Assembly: GCA_029565395.1 (NCBI GenBank)
Contig: JAKQOG010000213.1
Location: 1-33,936 of the forward strand
Source: Candidatus Hydrogenedentota bacterium
GTDB taxonomy: Bacteria > Hydrogenedentota > Hydrogenedentia > Hydrogenedentales > CAILVY01
DNA length: 33,936 nucleotides
Direction of reading: 5' to 3'
The notes under the pieces are model-generated. The model ran no database searches. It saw nothing but the letters and a program-made list of their open reading frames with translations, and had not been told where the DNA came from. The position numbers were made by a program, and so were the translations under genes. This document shows, piece after piece, positions 23,801-31,784 of the stretch (the stretch's first letter is position 1; every line of letters starts with the position of its first letter).

Positions 23801-24787
23801 ACCGCCGGTATAATCGGCAAGCATAGGCTGCAATTCTTGGTCCAGAATTCCGCCGGAAGATAACACATCCAGCCGGAGCGTGCCAGCGCCTGTGCCGGTG
23901 TTCAACGCTACCACATAGCGCTCGCTGTCAAGGCATACAACGCCTGTGATGGCATAGCCGATGAGCGAACCGCTGGTCATGGTCAATGAAAAATCATTAA
24001 ACGGCCCTTCTGTCCCAATCTCAATCCCGGTTACCGGCGTGCTGAAATATACCGTGTAACTTACGGCAGGACCCTGTGTTGGGGAAGGATCATTACGCTC
24101 TATCGACAGCACGCGCGGATGAAGACCCGGAAAATCCATCCCCTCGTCCAGGTTTCCGATATTCTCCGGGCCAAGACCCCAATCGGAAGCATCGTTGTGA
24201 TCTGTATCGCCGAAACGGTGCCACGAAGGCTGGGCCGTGGTCTGGCCCGTCACTGCGGGGCCTGACCATTCAGAATGTGGAATTGTCTGCGGATTGGTAA
24301 TGTCGCTGGCCTGTATGTGCGCTGACTGACCGCGCGCTATAAAAAAATCCATGATTACACCCGCAGAATCGGTCAGCAAAACCGCCACTTTCGCGGAAGC
24401 GCCCGCATTCCAGGACAAACTGGAACTCAAATAAAAATAAACAAATCCAGGCGCCGGAGTGCCTCCACCGCCTTGTTCAAATAACACCACAACCGTATCA
24501 GGGGGTATTACCGTTCCCCATGGAAACGAAAAAGAACAAACAGGATCGGGCCAACTGCTCGCATCATAAAAATATGCCGTCCACGAAGATATGTCCACTG
24601 AACCGCCGGATACGTTTACAAACTCTGCCGCATCCGATTGATTGGTGTCGATTTCGGATATCAACACAGTCTGAGCGTTGGCCCCCATGGAAAAAAGAAC
24701 TAATAACAACAATATCAGAACCTTGCGTTGTGCCAATTGTGTTTCTCTCCCCCGTCTATATGGTTCTGAAAGTGTTTCGTCGTCCAT
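20801..24787 (-). CDS. Large modular surface protein: LTD domain, Ig-like repeats, C-terminal anchor
   Basis: A 1328-residue exported protein. A charged N-terminus and hydrophobic core (KVLILLLLVLFS, signal cleavage near 38) lead into a lamin-tail-like domain (about 40-190: VLISEIDTNQSDAAEFVNVS). Three module types follow in the order A-B-C-A-B-A-B-C-A. A modules (about 110 residues, starting near 225, 550, 780 and 1095) contain NDPSPT-GP-VSYTV-F and GSLRLDVLASGGILD. B modules contain FSEPMD-T--P-VSV. C modules contain GTYDVKAIATDSAGNTGTD and are bacterial Ig-like. An immunoglobulin-like domain (1214-1294, YEWQYEP, EDEGQYLCVVSDA) precedes the tail VPAAGYTGLVIMTTLL plus RRMHKK, a CTERM-type sorting signal. 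The role is probably adhesion or cell-surface display. GGAGAGAAG precedes the ATG. No sortase-like enzyme is in the window. Confidence 0.9.
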   Translation of the reverse strand: MDDETLSEPYRRGRETQLAQRKVLILLLLVLFSMGANAQTVLISEIDTNQSDAAEFVNVSGGSVDISSWTAYFYDASSWPDPVCSFSFPWGTVIPPDTVVVLFEQGGGGTPAPGFVYFYLSSSLSWNAGASAKVAVLLTDSAGVIMDFFIARGQSAHIQASDITNPQTIPHSEWSGPAVTGQTTAQPSWHRFGDTDHNDASDWGLGPENIGNLDEGMDFPGLHPRVLSIERNDPSPTQGPAVSYTVYFSTPVTGIEIGTEGPFNDFSLTMTSGSLIGYAITGVVCLDSERYVVALNTGTGAGTLRLDVLSSGGILDQELQPMLADYTGGPEYVVDTIPPSVTSVLISSSPAGIGDLVVLTITFDETMNTAVSPTVSVQTSTNGPISASSVGGGGDGEWISATEYRVTLDRALVALDDGLATIHLSSAQDVTGNVMAPDSSHTFVIDGIVPIVTVDFLLTPDTTPPLSGTILDNDPNATILITLDDIHFYSAVNNGNSTWTLPDNVLPVLAEGTYDVKAIATDSAGNTGTDTTTDELIIDPNFLLIPPYVVSMTRNDPSPTTGPTVSYTVIFNETVTGIETGAGPSNDFIVTVTNGSIAGAAPISVSQINGQTYTVTLTTGTGEGSLRLDVLASGGILDAQSDSMTSDYTTGPEYVVDTLPPTVLVFSASPDPAITGGTIAMTLTFSEPMDQTVPPAVSVTTESNGTISASSATVGGDGIWLSDTEYQVSIDRLLVAEDIGTATVTISDARDLLGHVMLPDNSHQVEIAPPSVINPPSVISMTMNDANPSRGPEAGYTVVFSEPVTGIQVGDTGPFDDFALVLTSGSLEGTTVSRVEQESPQTYVITVNTGTGMGSFRVDVLAGGGILDLQDDPMSADYTSGPEYTIDTIPATLISVEISPEIPGIGAVVTARLIFSESMDVTISPSLVVYTGAKSVIPGSSVAEGGNGAWLNDISYQVDLDRPVEAADNGLATAVISDATDLLGNVMAEDDSTTFFIDGTAPVVTVQPKITADTTPPLSGTIADNDPGATILITLDDVVFYHAINNGDGTWTLNDNMLAELAPGTYDVHVLATDSAGNTGMDSTSDELVIDLSHASVEKIELLDPESTNMPQVRFKVTFSSVVTGVEKGLLTASNDFKTCVACGNITQCCFSAIQSVDNRNFVVTVNIGAGDGKMRLDVLASGGIESLNGVPLPEDYTQGPLYTIQHLRLVSQPPEYITKGLGSTAYLEVEVAGGTPPYSYEWQYEPANKMLVPVGGNDPVLVLYQVDKEDEGQYLCVVSDAYEVVSTTPSYLEVTHQVPAAGYTGLVIMTTLLASLGIRRMHKKLSV

Positions 24788-24815
24788 TTCTTCTTCTCTC
24801 CTTCTCCTGTGGCTG

Positions 24816-24914
24816 TCATTCGGCCCTGCATATGTATTTTTTAATTTGCTTATGGTCTAGCGCAATGCTGATAATAAGCAAAATGATATAACTGACACGC
24901 AAAACAGACAGCAT
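24816..24914 (-). CDS. Possible small membrane peptide in the surface-protein leader
   Basis: A 32-codon reading frame starts MLSVLRVSYIILLIISIALD and ends in a basic stretch, giving one likely membrane helix. AGGAAGGAG lies immediately upstream. It lies inside the roughly 220-nt leader between the predicted promoter and the 1328-residue gene, 28 bases before that gene's ATG. It could be a leader peptide or a small membrane protein. It could also be chance, because the region is AT-rich. Confidence 0.3.
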   Translation of the reverse strand: MLSVLRVSYIILLIISIALDHKQIKKYICRAE

Positions 24915-24968
24915 TCTCCTTCCTGGTGGTGAAAATCTACTGTTAGGAAATCTCCCACATCCCTGTGA

Positions 24969-24992
24969 GTGTTGGCACAACCCCACCAACAC
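24969..24992 (-). promoter_or_regulatory. Leader hairpin upstream of the surface-protein gene
   Basis: A perfect 7-bp stem (GTGTTGG at 24969-24975 with CCAACAC at 24986-24992) with a 10-nt loop sits about 15-40 nt after the predicted transcription start. It may stabilise or regulate the long leader. Confidence 0.35.
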
Positions 24993-25012
24993 AGCCAAAA
25001 TTCTCGAACATA

Positions 25013-25042
25013 ATTATACCAACTTTCGTCTACAGAATGCAA
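25013..25042 (-). promoter_or_regulatory. Promoter of the large surface protein
   Basis: On the minus strand TTGCAT (25042-25037) and a perfect TATAAT (25018-25013) are 18 bases apart, and TGG directly precedes TATAAT (extended -10). A start near 25006 gives a leader of about 220 nt. Confidence 0.6.
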
Positions 25043-25070
25043 ACAGTATTTGATAGACAATTTTACTTAA

Positions 25071-25247
25071 TATACTAATTATGTCACAAGCGAGGCATTT
25101 TCTTTAGCTGAAATTGATAGTAGATTTGACGAAATGCGGTTCAATAAGAGGAAAACTGCTCATTCAGATACTCACGTTTCCCCTTTTAATTATTTTGATT
25201 TCGAGCTAGAAAGATACCACTGGTTTGTGGTGCTATTGGACAATTAA
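25071..25247 (+). pseudogene. AT-rich orphan frame, possible gene fragment
   Basis: A 58-codon frame without an early start (first ATG at 25134) reads like protein (AEIDSRFDEMRFNKRK, YFDFELERYHWFVVLLDN). It runs 15 bases into the end of the opposite-strand phosphohydrolase gene. The stretch is markedly AT-rich compared with its neighbours. I do not recognise it. A remnant of transferred DNA is one reading and chance is another. The remainder of 24788-25232 is the leader and promoter described separately. Confidence 0.2.
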
Positions 25248-27179
25248 CGGTTTTCCCTCAAAGGCTTTTGGGACAGGTGTGTCGAGATAGGTGAGTGCCG
25301 AAACACCCAAATCCAGCAGAGTCGGCTGGCCAGAGACTTTTTTATTGCAGAAAAAGATCCCTGGTGTTAGATCAACATCCGAACCGGCATGTTCTCCGGA
25401 CCATTTGTCCAAATTGGGTTCAATAACCTCTTTGGGCGCCGCCCCGGAGGCCGAAATCTTCCCAGTCTGATAACCGTCTGCATACCCAAGTTGGAGATCC
25501 GGCGCGTCTGCTGCGGACTCCCCCTGCACATTCGCCATCACATAAATATTGCGAAATATCTTGTCACTGGTCTTGGGGTCGGTCAATGCAAGGAGTTTCT
25601 CTTTGATTTCTTCCAATACTGCGGGCGCCTCTTCCGGAGTCACGGTTCCATACTTTTCGCGTCCCTTGAGATTCAAGAAAATCATTCCGAGACCCAGCGC
25701 ATAGGCCTTCGAGCGCGGCCAATCAAAGTCCATGAGGTATTTTGCGTCCGTGAATGCCGTGGCCGGATCGCTTAGTCCTTTTATTGCCAGATATCCGTTT
25801 CGCACCAGCCATGTGTTCACATTGAATCCATACCGGAAGCTGTGAAATCCATGGTCCGACATGATCATCAACAAATCATTTTCCTTGAGGCGTTTCATCA
25901 CCTCGCCCACGATCACATCCGCTTGAATATAGGAATCCTCCACCACACGCCCATATTTTTGGCTCATTTGTTCGGTGTACAACGGATGTTTCGGATCCCG
26001 GTATGCCCAGAATAAATGCGATATGCGGTCCGTCGCCGTCCATCCGGACAGCAACATGTCAAACCCGCCCCGGTCCAATTCATCAAGCGTTAGCTGTTTA
26101 TTCCACTCGACGGTACGCTTCGCATCTTCTAAAAACATATCCTCGGTCATGTCGCTGCTTTGAAGCGCCTTCGTATCATGCGACCATCCCACGGTTTTAT
26201 AGAGTCCATAGCGATCCGCCAACTCAGCGGCGTATTCAGGCGGCGTGCTGATCGGCATCATCGGCTCGCGCGGATGAATCTGCAAGCAGGTCATATATAA
26301 CCGCACATTGTTTCCCGCTTCCACCAGATGAAACTGGCTGATGGCGCGGACCTTGTACGCGGGGGATAGGGCAAAGGTCCATTCCAACCAAGAGGACCAC
26401 TCGCCCTGCTTGATTTTGACGGATTGGTTCTCCACGGTTATCTCCACGTTCTTGCCTGATCGATCCGCCTTGAAAGTTACCGGCACTTCTGCATACTTGT
26501 CGCTCTTGGCCGGTGCAATCCCCGGAACATTCACCACCGCCAAATCGTTCTCAAACCTCAACGGAATCCTCATGCCCCCTGCAATGGATTCCACTGTCGC
26601 AAAATCCTCGGAAAAGGCGAAGTAAATGCTCTGCGTCCCCCGTATGTCCGGCACATCCAAACCGCATAATTCACAGCATCCCTCACCCAATGGTTCCGCT
26701 GGATACGCGTAAGGCACTGTTAATGCCTTCACTTTTTTCCCCGCGTCACTGGTCACTTTCCAAAAGCTGTCCCCTTTTCGTTTGCTCTCGTAGACCGGCC
26801 CCCGCAACAATGCCCCGTCCGGCGCTAAATCAGGCCGCTTCGTGCTGCCAAACCCCGGACTCGGGAAATATGTATTCGGATCACGCCGCAGGAAATCAAA
26901 CACCCCGTGATGTACCGGCCTCCGGCACGTTGCAAAATTCGACCATGCCGTCGGCGATTGCGGCGGATTGCTCGAAGCCAATGGCAAAAAACTTCCCTCT
27001 TTGGACAATTTTGCGAAACTGGGAAGCTCATTCTTGTCGATCATCCCCTGCACAATCCCGGGATCCATTCCATCGAACCCCAAGATAATCACCCGCCCCT
27101 GCGGGGCGCCCAGCGCGGAATACGCCATCAGCAGAAAAAGAATTAAAAATCTTGCGAAAAAATGCTTGTCAAGCGGCAT
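25233..27179 (-). CDS. Secreted alkaline-phosphatase-superfamily phosphohydrolase / phosphodiesterase
   Basis: A 648-residue exported enzyme related to the predicted AP-superfamily hydrolases with nucleotide pyrophosphatase/phosphodiesterase-type folds (COG3379-like). A signal peptide covers about residues 1-24. Metal ligand D36 lies in ILGFDGMDPG and the nucleophile is probably T77 in SPTAWSNF. Later metal-site blocks are TATDRISHLFW and IMSDHGFHSFRYG (near 441). The insertion between the halves (about 150-330) includes two Cys pairs (CCELCGL). Substrate is unknown; phosphodiesters and phosphonates are both seen in the superfamily. I prefer the ATG at 27179, with GGAG 10 bases upstream and a signal peptide at the N-terminus, over 27257, which would overlap the upstream gene. 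It follows the dehydrogenase gene by 58 bases, probably in one transcript. A weak 5-bp hairpin at 25216-25231 may terminate it. Confidence 0.88.
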   Translation of the reverse strand: MPLDKHFFARFLILFLLMAYSALGAPQGRVIILGFDGMDPGIVQGMIDKNELPSFAKLSKEGSFLPLASSNPPQSPTAWSNFATCRRPVHHGVFDFLRRDPNTYFPSPGFGSTKRPDLAPDGALLRGPVYESKRKGDSFWKVTSDAGKKVKALTVPYAYPAEPLGEGCCELCGLDVPDIRGTQSIYFAFSEDFATVESIAGGMRIPLRFENDLAVVNVPGIAPAKSDKYAEVPVTFKADRSGKNVEITVENQSVKIKQGEWSSWLEWTFALSPAYKVRAISQFHLVEAGNNVRLYMTCLQIHPREPMMPISTPPEYAAELADRYGLYKTVGWSHDTKALQSSDMTEDMFLEDAKRTVEWNKQLTLDELDRGGFDMLLSGWTATDRISHLFWAYRDPKHPLYTEQMSQKYGRVVEDSYIQADVIVGEVMKRLKENDLLMIMSDHGFHSFRYGFNVNTWLVRNGYLAIKGLSDPATAFTDAKYLMDFDWPRSKAYALGLGMIFLNLKGREKYGTVTPEEAPAVLEEIKEKLLALTDPKTSDKIFRNIYVMANVQGESAADAPDLQLGYADGYQTGKISASGAAPKEVIEPNLDKWSGEHAGSDVDLTPGIFFCNKKVSGQPTLLDLGVSALTYLDTPVPKAFEGKPLIVQ

Positions 27180-27237
27180 AAGATGTTGCTCCGATTCACC
27201 CGGAATGTTAAATATTCGGGGTGCAATTAACCGATTG

Positions 27238-28284
27238 TCAGCTTTTCCATGGACCATACACTTGCGTCACCCGTTTCTGAATCTTGGCTATGAACTCATC
27301 CATTACCGGACGGTCGCTTGCCACCGTGTACCATAGGCCTGCCTGCTCTGCGTACCATCCCATTTTCCGCATTGCTTCCGACGCCTCCTCCCATGTTACT
27401 CCCATGGCTTCCGGACGAATATCGACGCCGACCCGGTGTACTGCCTGCAACATCTCCTCCGCGTGATTCTCCTGAAGCGCAGAACCGATATACAAGCCCA
27501 GGCATACGGGCTGCCCGTGAATAAACGGTTTTCCAGTCAGATATTCGAGCGTGTAGAAGAAAAAGTGCTCGACTCCTTCGATATGCCGGGGATTCCACCC
27601 CGCGTTATGAAACGCCGCGCCGCCCCAGCGATGCGCATTCATCAGTGTGCGAATGCCTTCCTCCGTTACGTTACGGATATGATCCAGCTTTGCCATTACC
27701 GAATCCAGCACCCCCTTTGCCTCCGCCACCAGCCGCTTGTCATACGGCCATTGCGGCTCTGTTTTGTCCCGCTCATGCGCGAGTTTCCAGTCCGCGTGCG
27801 CCGTATGATAACAAAGAATATCGCACACCCCGCTCCGGTTCAGGGCAAGCGGCGCGCTCTGGATCACATCGAAATCAATATACACTGCCTCCGGTACCGC
27901 CCATCCGATATACCGCACCTTCCCCCCCATCCGCACCGCCGCCCGGTGTCCAAACGCCGCGTTCACCGACATTGCCGTTGGCGCCTGGAACAAAGGCAGA
28001 CGCCGCGTCCACGCCACCAGCTTGGCCACGTCCATTGCCTGACCGCCCCCCAGCCCGATCACCCCATTGCACCCGGGCAGCTTCTCGATAATGCCCTTTA
28101 GTTCCTCATGTTCCAGCGTTTTCACAAAATGTACATGCGCTAACCCATCGTTGAAGCGCCCCGAAAACTTCGGCCACAGATCTTCCATCGTCACCACCAG
28201 ATATGGCCGGTGCACGAATATCGGCAACTCCGAAATCAAATTCCGCCCATATATTGTTGTGAAAAAATGTCCCGTTTGTTCCAT
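27238..28284 (-). CDS. Glycerol-1-phosphate dehydrogenase-like metal-dependent alcohol dehydrogenase
   Basis: A 348-residue NAD(P)-dependent enzyme of the dehydroquinate synthase-like / iron-containing alcohol dehydrogenase superfamily. The nucleotide-binding GLGGGQAMDVAKLVAW (77-92), PTAMS (102-106) and the metal ligands D155 (SGVCDIL), H240 (EGVEHFFFY) and H256 (FIHGQPV) are all in place. The spacing, and the block SGVCDILCYHTAHADWKLA, resemble sn-glycerol-1-phosphate dehydrogenase (AraM/EgsA) more than glycerol or butanol dehydrogenases. Such enzymes reduce dihydroxyacetone phosphate. The assignment is by motif and could be another polyol-phosphate dehydrogenase. AAGAGG precedes the ATG by about 10 bases. 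It heads the predicted unit with the AP-superfamily hydrolase. The 162 bases upstream, to the mfd gene, show nothing further. Confidence 0.78.
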   Translation of the reverse strand: MEQTGHFFTTIYGRNLISELPIFVHRPYLVVTMEDLWPKFSGRFNDGLAHVHFVKTLEHEELKGIIEKLPGCNGVIGLGGGQAMDVAKLVAWTRRLPLFQAPTAMSVNAAFGHRAAVRMGGKVRYIGWAVPEAVYIDFDVIQSAPLALNRSGVCDILCYHTAHADWKLAHERDKTEPQWPYDKRLVAEAKGVLDSVMAKLDHIRNVTEEGIRTLMNAHRWGGAAFHNAGWNPRHIEGVEHFFFYTLEYLTGKPFIHGQPVCLGLYIGSALQENHAEEMLQAVHRVGVDIRPEAMGVTWEEASEAMRKMGWYAEQAGLWYTVASDRPVMDEFIAKIQKRVTQVYGPWKS

Positions 28285-28446
28285 AGTGTTTTTCCTCTTG
28301 ATAAGTTACCGCTATGCCAAAATTTGATATCGATAGAAGAGAATACTTGAAATGAACTCCATAAGGAAAATCGCGACGGGCACTATATCGGCACGGTGCA
28401 TAAAAAAAGCGATGCTGCTGAAATAAAATGGAAACGGCCGATTGCC

Positions 28447-31400
28447 TCACACCTCCTGCAATGCCTTCAATAATCCTTCCGCTTCATATAAGGGCGATTC
28501 TGATTCCTTTGGCAATACATATTCCATGGAAGGACGCTCCTGCCACACGAATCCCAGCGCATCCCCATAGGTTTCCCTTAACGCATGCTGTTTTTTCCGG
28601 TTCATGAACTGACTCGACTCAAAGTCAATCCGTATCACCCCCTTCGCCAATGACATCGACCGGACACCCAAATCACTTGCGAGCGCGCGAACCCGCATCA
28701 CGTCCAGTAAACGCCGCACCGGATTCGGCGGATACCCATAGCGGTCTTTCAATTCCATCAGCAGATCGTCCACGTCCTCCGCGGATTGTACCGCCGCGAT
28801 CCGCCGGTAGAGCGTCATTTTCTGTTGCGCCACCGGCACATACTCATCCGGCACAAACGCATCAATCGAGAGTTCAAAGGGAGGCAGGTCACGCTTTCTC
28901 ATCGGTTCCCCCTTCAACTCCGCCACTGTTTCTGCAATGAGTTCCCGGTAAGTTTCATACCCCACCGTGGCGATATGCCCGCTCTGTTCCGCGCCCAGCA
29001 AATCCCCCGCGCCGCGGATTTCCAGATCGCGCATGGCAATCCGGAATCCCGAACCCAGCGCTGAAAAATCCTCCAGTGCTTTCAACCGCTGTTGAGCCTC
29101 TTCCGAAAGCGCCCTATCGCCCGGTACCAGCAAGTACGCAAATGCACGATGCTTATACCTCCCCACCCGCCCTCGGATTTGATACAGTTCGCTCAATCCG
29201 AACATGTCCGCGCGATCAATAATGATGGTATTCGCATTTGGAATGTCGATCCCCGAACCAATGATCGTCGTGCATACCAACACGTCAATCTCCTTATTCA
29301 CGAACGCGATCATCACGTCTTCCAGTTCGTGCTTGGGCATCTGCCCGTGTCCCACCGCCACCCGCGCGCGCGGCACAAGCTTCTGCACCATCACCGCCAC
29401 GTGATCAATCGTCTGCACGCGATTGTGCAGGTAGAAGACCTGTCCCTGCCGTGCCAACTCCCGTTCGATCGCTTCCCGCACCAAGTTCGGGTCCCATGCC
29501 TCGATGCAGGTGTGGATGGGCAGCCGGTCATTTGGAGCGGTATTGATCACACTCATGTCCCGCAACCCAATCAACGAAAAATGCAATGTGCGCGGGATGG
29601 GCGTCGCCGACATCGTTACCACATCCACCTGGGACCGCATTTGCTTCAATTTCTCTTTATGCCCCACCCCAAACCGCTGTTCCTCGTCAATGACCAACAA
29701 TCCCAAATCCTTAAACTGGATGTCTTTCGAGGTAAGCCGGTGCGTTCCCACCACAATGTCAACCTCCCCTGAATTCAGCCCATCCACCGTTTCCTTGATC
29801 TGTTTCGGTGTGCGGAACCGGCTCAACATCTCCACCCGGATCGGGAAATCCGCCAGGCGTTCCCGGAACACATTATAATGTTGCTGAACCAGCACCGTCG
29901 TCGGCGCCAGCAGTGCCACCTGCTTCCCTTCCATGACCGCCTTGAATGCTGCACGAAGCGCTACTTCCGTCTTGCCATACCCCACATCCCCGCAGATCAA
30001 CCGGTCCATCGGGCGCGCCAGTTCCATGTCCGTCTTCGTTTCCCGGATCGCCCGCTCCTGATCCGGCGTCTCATCATACTCGAACGCATCCTCAAACTCC
30101 TGTTGCCACGGCGTATCCGGGCCAAACGCATGACCCTTGTGCGATTCCCGTTCCGCATACAACCGGATAAGGTCCGCCGTCATGTCGCGCACCGCCTTCT
30201 TCACCTTCGCCTTTGTTTTCGCCCACGATGCGCCCCCCAGCTTGTCTATCTTTGGCGTGGCCCCTTCCCCCGCCAGATACTTCTGCACGCTGTCGATATG
30301 CGTCACCGGCACATACAACACGCCGCCGCCGCTGTAATGCAATACCATGAAATCCCCCGGCTTGCCTTCAAACCGCCGAAGCCCCAGATACCGCCCAATC
30401 CCGTGCACCGCGTGCACTACATAATCCCCGCTCTTCAAATCACTGAACTGCGTGATTGTCACCCCCGCCTCAAACCGCCGCCGCGTGCGCCGCATATAAT
30501 GCCGCCCGAAAATTTCCCGCTCGCTCAGCACCGCCACCTTTTCCTTTTCCGATACGAAGCCTCCGCGCAACCGGCCAATGTCCACACTCAGATCAAATAC
30601 ATCCTGACCAGGGCGATAGCCCTGCTCCTCCAACAACTCGTACAAGCGCCGCCGCTCCCCCGAATTCACACAAAAAATGCGTACGGTGTACCCTTCAAAA
30701 TCCCACTGTTTCAATTGTGCCCAGAAATCGTCCATCCGTCCCGCCCAATGCGCCACCGTTTTCATCGGCATGCTGAATCGCTTTATTTCCGGCGTCTTTT
30801 CATACCCCACCTGCGCCAGATGTAATTGCGAATACGGCATTAAAGCGTGCTCCGCCTTCTCCCACGGCATGAAAAAAGGGCTGCCATGCAACTCCCCGCT
30901 GAGTTTCATCGCCTCTTCCCGGATCGTTATGGGCTCATCGAGCACCACTAGGGTATTCTCGGGAAAATAGTCCAGCAGCGTCGAAAGGCGCTGTCCTGAT
31001 TGCGTCATCTCCGACAACAACGCCTTCTCTGATCGTGGCGGAACATCCACCCGCTGCACCGTCTGTACGCTGCGCTGTGTTTCCGGCTCAAACATCCGTA
31101 TAGATTCCACCTCATCCCCGAAGAATTCAACGCGGCACGGCAATTCACTTGAGATTGGAAATATATCCACAATGCCCCCGCGAACACTCACCTCCCCATG
31201 CCGCTCCACCATCGGCTCCCGCGAATATCCCATTTTGATCAGCCGATCCAGCAGATCCTCCACCATGTACTCCCCGCCCTGTTCCAAGATCACCGTATCC
31301 CGCACCAACCGGTCAATTTGAATGACATACTGCAAAAACGAATGCACCGGAAGCACCGTATGCACGAATCGATCCTGTTCCCGTGCCAACGCCAGACGCT

Positions 31401-31716
31401 TCAGCGTGTTCATCCGTTCCGCGATGATGTCATCCGAAGGATTCATGCTGTCGCCCGGCAACACTTCCCATGCCGGAAACAGCGCTGCATGGTCCTCCCC
31501 CGCGAAGGTGCACAGATCATCAAAAATAGCCTCTGCCTCCGGACGCCCCGGCGAGAGAAGTAATAATGGCGCACGAAGTTCCCGCGCCGCCTGCACGGCC
31601 AATGCTGTTTTCGCTGACCCCCAGCATCCCGTGATTTCCACCATGGGACGCGAAGACCGCCCCAACAGCGAAGCTGCCTCATCTACCACGCCAAATTTAG
31701 GCAGTGCAGTTTCCAT
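28447..31716 (-). CDS. mfd: Transcription-repair coupling factor Mfd
   Basis: A 1089-residue DNA translocase that removes RNA polymerase stalled at lesions and recruits UvrA. The N-terminal UvrB-like region has a degenerate Walker A, GCWGSAKT (30-37), as expected for this non-catalytic module. The RNA polymerase-interaction domain is near 430 (GDYVVHAVHGIGRYLGL). The RecG-like motor carries Walker A GDVGYGKTE (near 575), DEEQRFG (near 675), SATPIPRTL and QIRGRVGR. A C-terminal TRCF domain follows (PFELSIDAFVPDEYV to the RYGYPPNPV region). It is slightly shorter than the roughly 1150 residues of the E. coli protein. The start at 31716 is the only reasonable ATG; its ribosome binding site is weak. 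It lies 142 bases downstream of purA on the same strand. Confidence 0.97.
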   Translation of the reverse strand: METALPKFGVVDEAASLLGRSSRPMVEITGCWGSAKTALAVQAARELRAPLLLLSPGRPEAEAIFDDLCTFAGEDHAALFPAWEVLPGDSMNPSDDIIAERMNTLKRLALAREQDRFVHTVLPVHSFLQYVIQIDRLVRDTVILEQGGEYMVEDLLDRLIKMGYSREPMVERHGEVSVRGGIVDIFPISSELPCRVEFFGDEVESIRMFEPETQRSVQTVQRVDVPPRSEKALLSEMTQSGQRLSTLLDYFPENTLVVLDEPITIREEAMKLSGELHGSPFFMPWEKAEHALMPYSQLHLAQVGYEKTPEIKRFSMPMKTVAHWAGRMDDFWAQLKQWDFEGYTVRIFCVNSGERRRLYELLEEQGYRPGQDVFDLSVDIGRLRGGFVSEKEKVAVLSEREIFGRHYMRRTRRRFEAGVTITQFSDLKSGDYVVHAVHGIGRYLGLRRFEGKPGDFMVLHYSGGGVLYVPVTHIDSVQKYLAGEGATPKIDKLGGASWAKTKAKVKKAVRDMTADLIRLYAERESHKGHAFGPDTPWQQEFEDAFEYDETPDQERAIRETKTDMELARPMDRLICGDVGYGKTEVALRAAFKAVMEGKQVALLAPTTVLVQQHYNVFRERLADFPIRVEMLSRFRTPKQIKETVDGLNSGEVDIVVGTHRLTSKDIQFKDLGLLVIDEEQRFGVGHKEKLKQMRSQVDVVTMSATPIPRTLHFSLIGLRDMSVINTAPNDRLPIHTCIEAWDPNLVREAIERELARQGQVFYLHNRVQTIDHVAVMVQKLVPRARVAVGHGQMPKHELEDVMIAFVNKEIDVLVCTTIIGSGIDIPNANTIIIDRADMFGLSELYQIRGRVGRYKHRAFAYLLVPGDRALSEEAQQRLKALEDFSALGSGFRIAMRDLEIRGAGDLLGAEQSGHIATVGYETYRELIAETVAELKGEPMRKRDLPPFELSIDAFVPDEYVPVAQQKMTLYRRIAAVQSAEDVDDLLMELKDRYGYPPNPVRRLLDVMRVRALASDLGVRSMSLAKGVIRIDFESSQFMNRKKQHALRETYGDALGFVWQERPSMEYVLPKESESPLYEAEGLLKALQEV

Positions 31717-31784
31717 ACTTCATTACTCTTTTACTGCCCCTAAAAGGCCAATCGCCGGGCGCATGTTAGAAATGAGATATATTT

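Noticed and set aside
28285..28446. Possible terminator after mfd
   Set aside because: Only short palindromes such as CGGCCG and scattered T runs are present; no stem is followed by a T-tract.
30615..30625. CGATAGCCCTG, an 11-base match to the MITE end
   Set aside because: It lies inside conserved mfd coding sequence with no second end and no target duplication, so it is a chance match.
29878..30825. 315-residue plus-strand frame
   Set aside because: It is antisense to mfd and shows only Arg/Pro/His-rich low-quality sequence.
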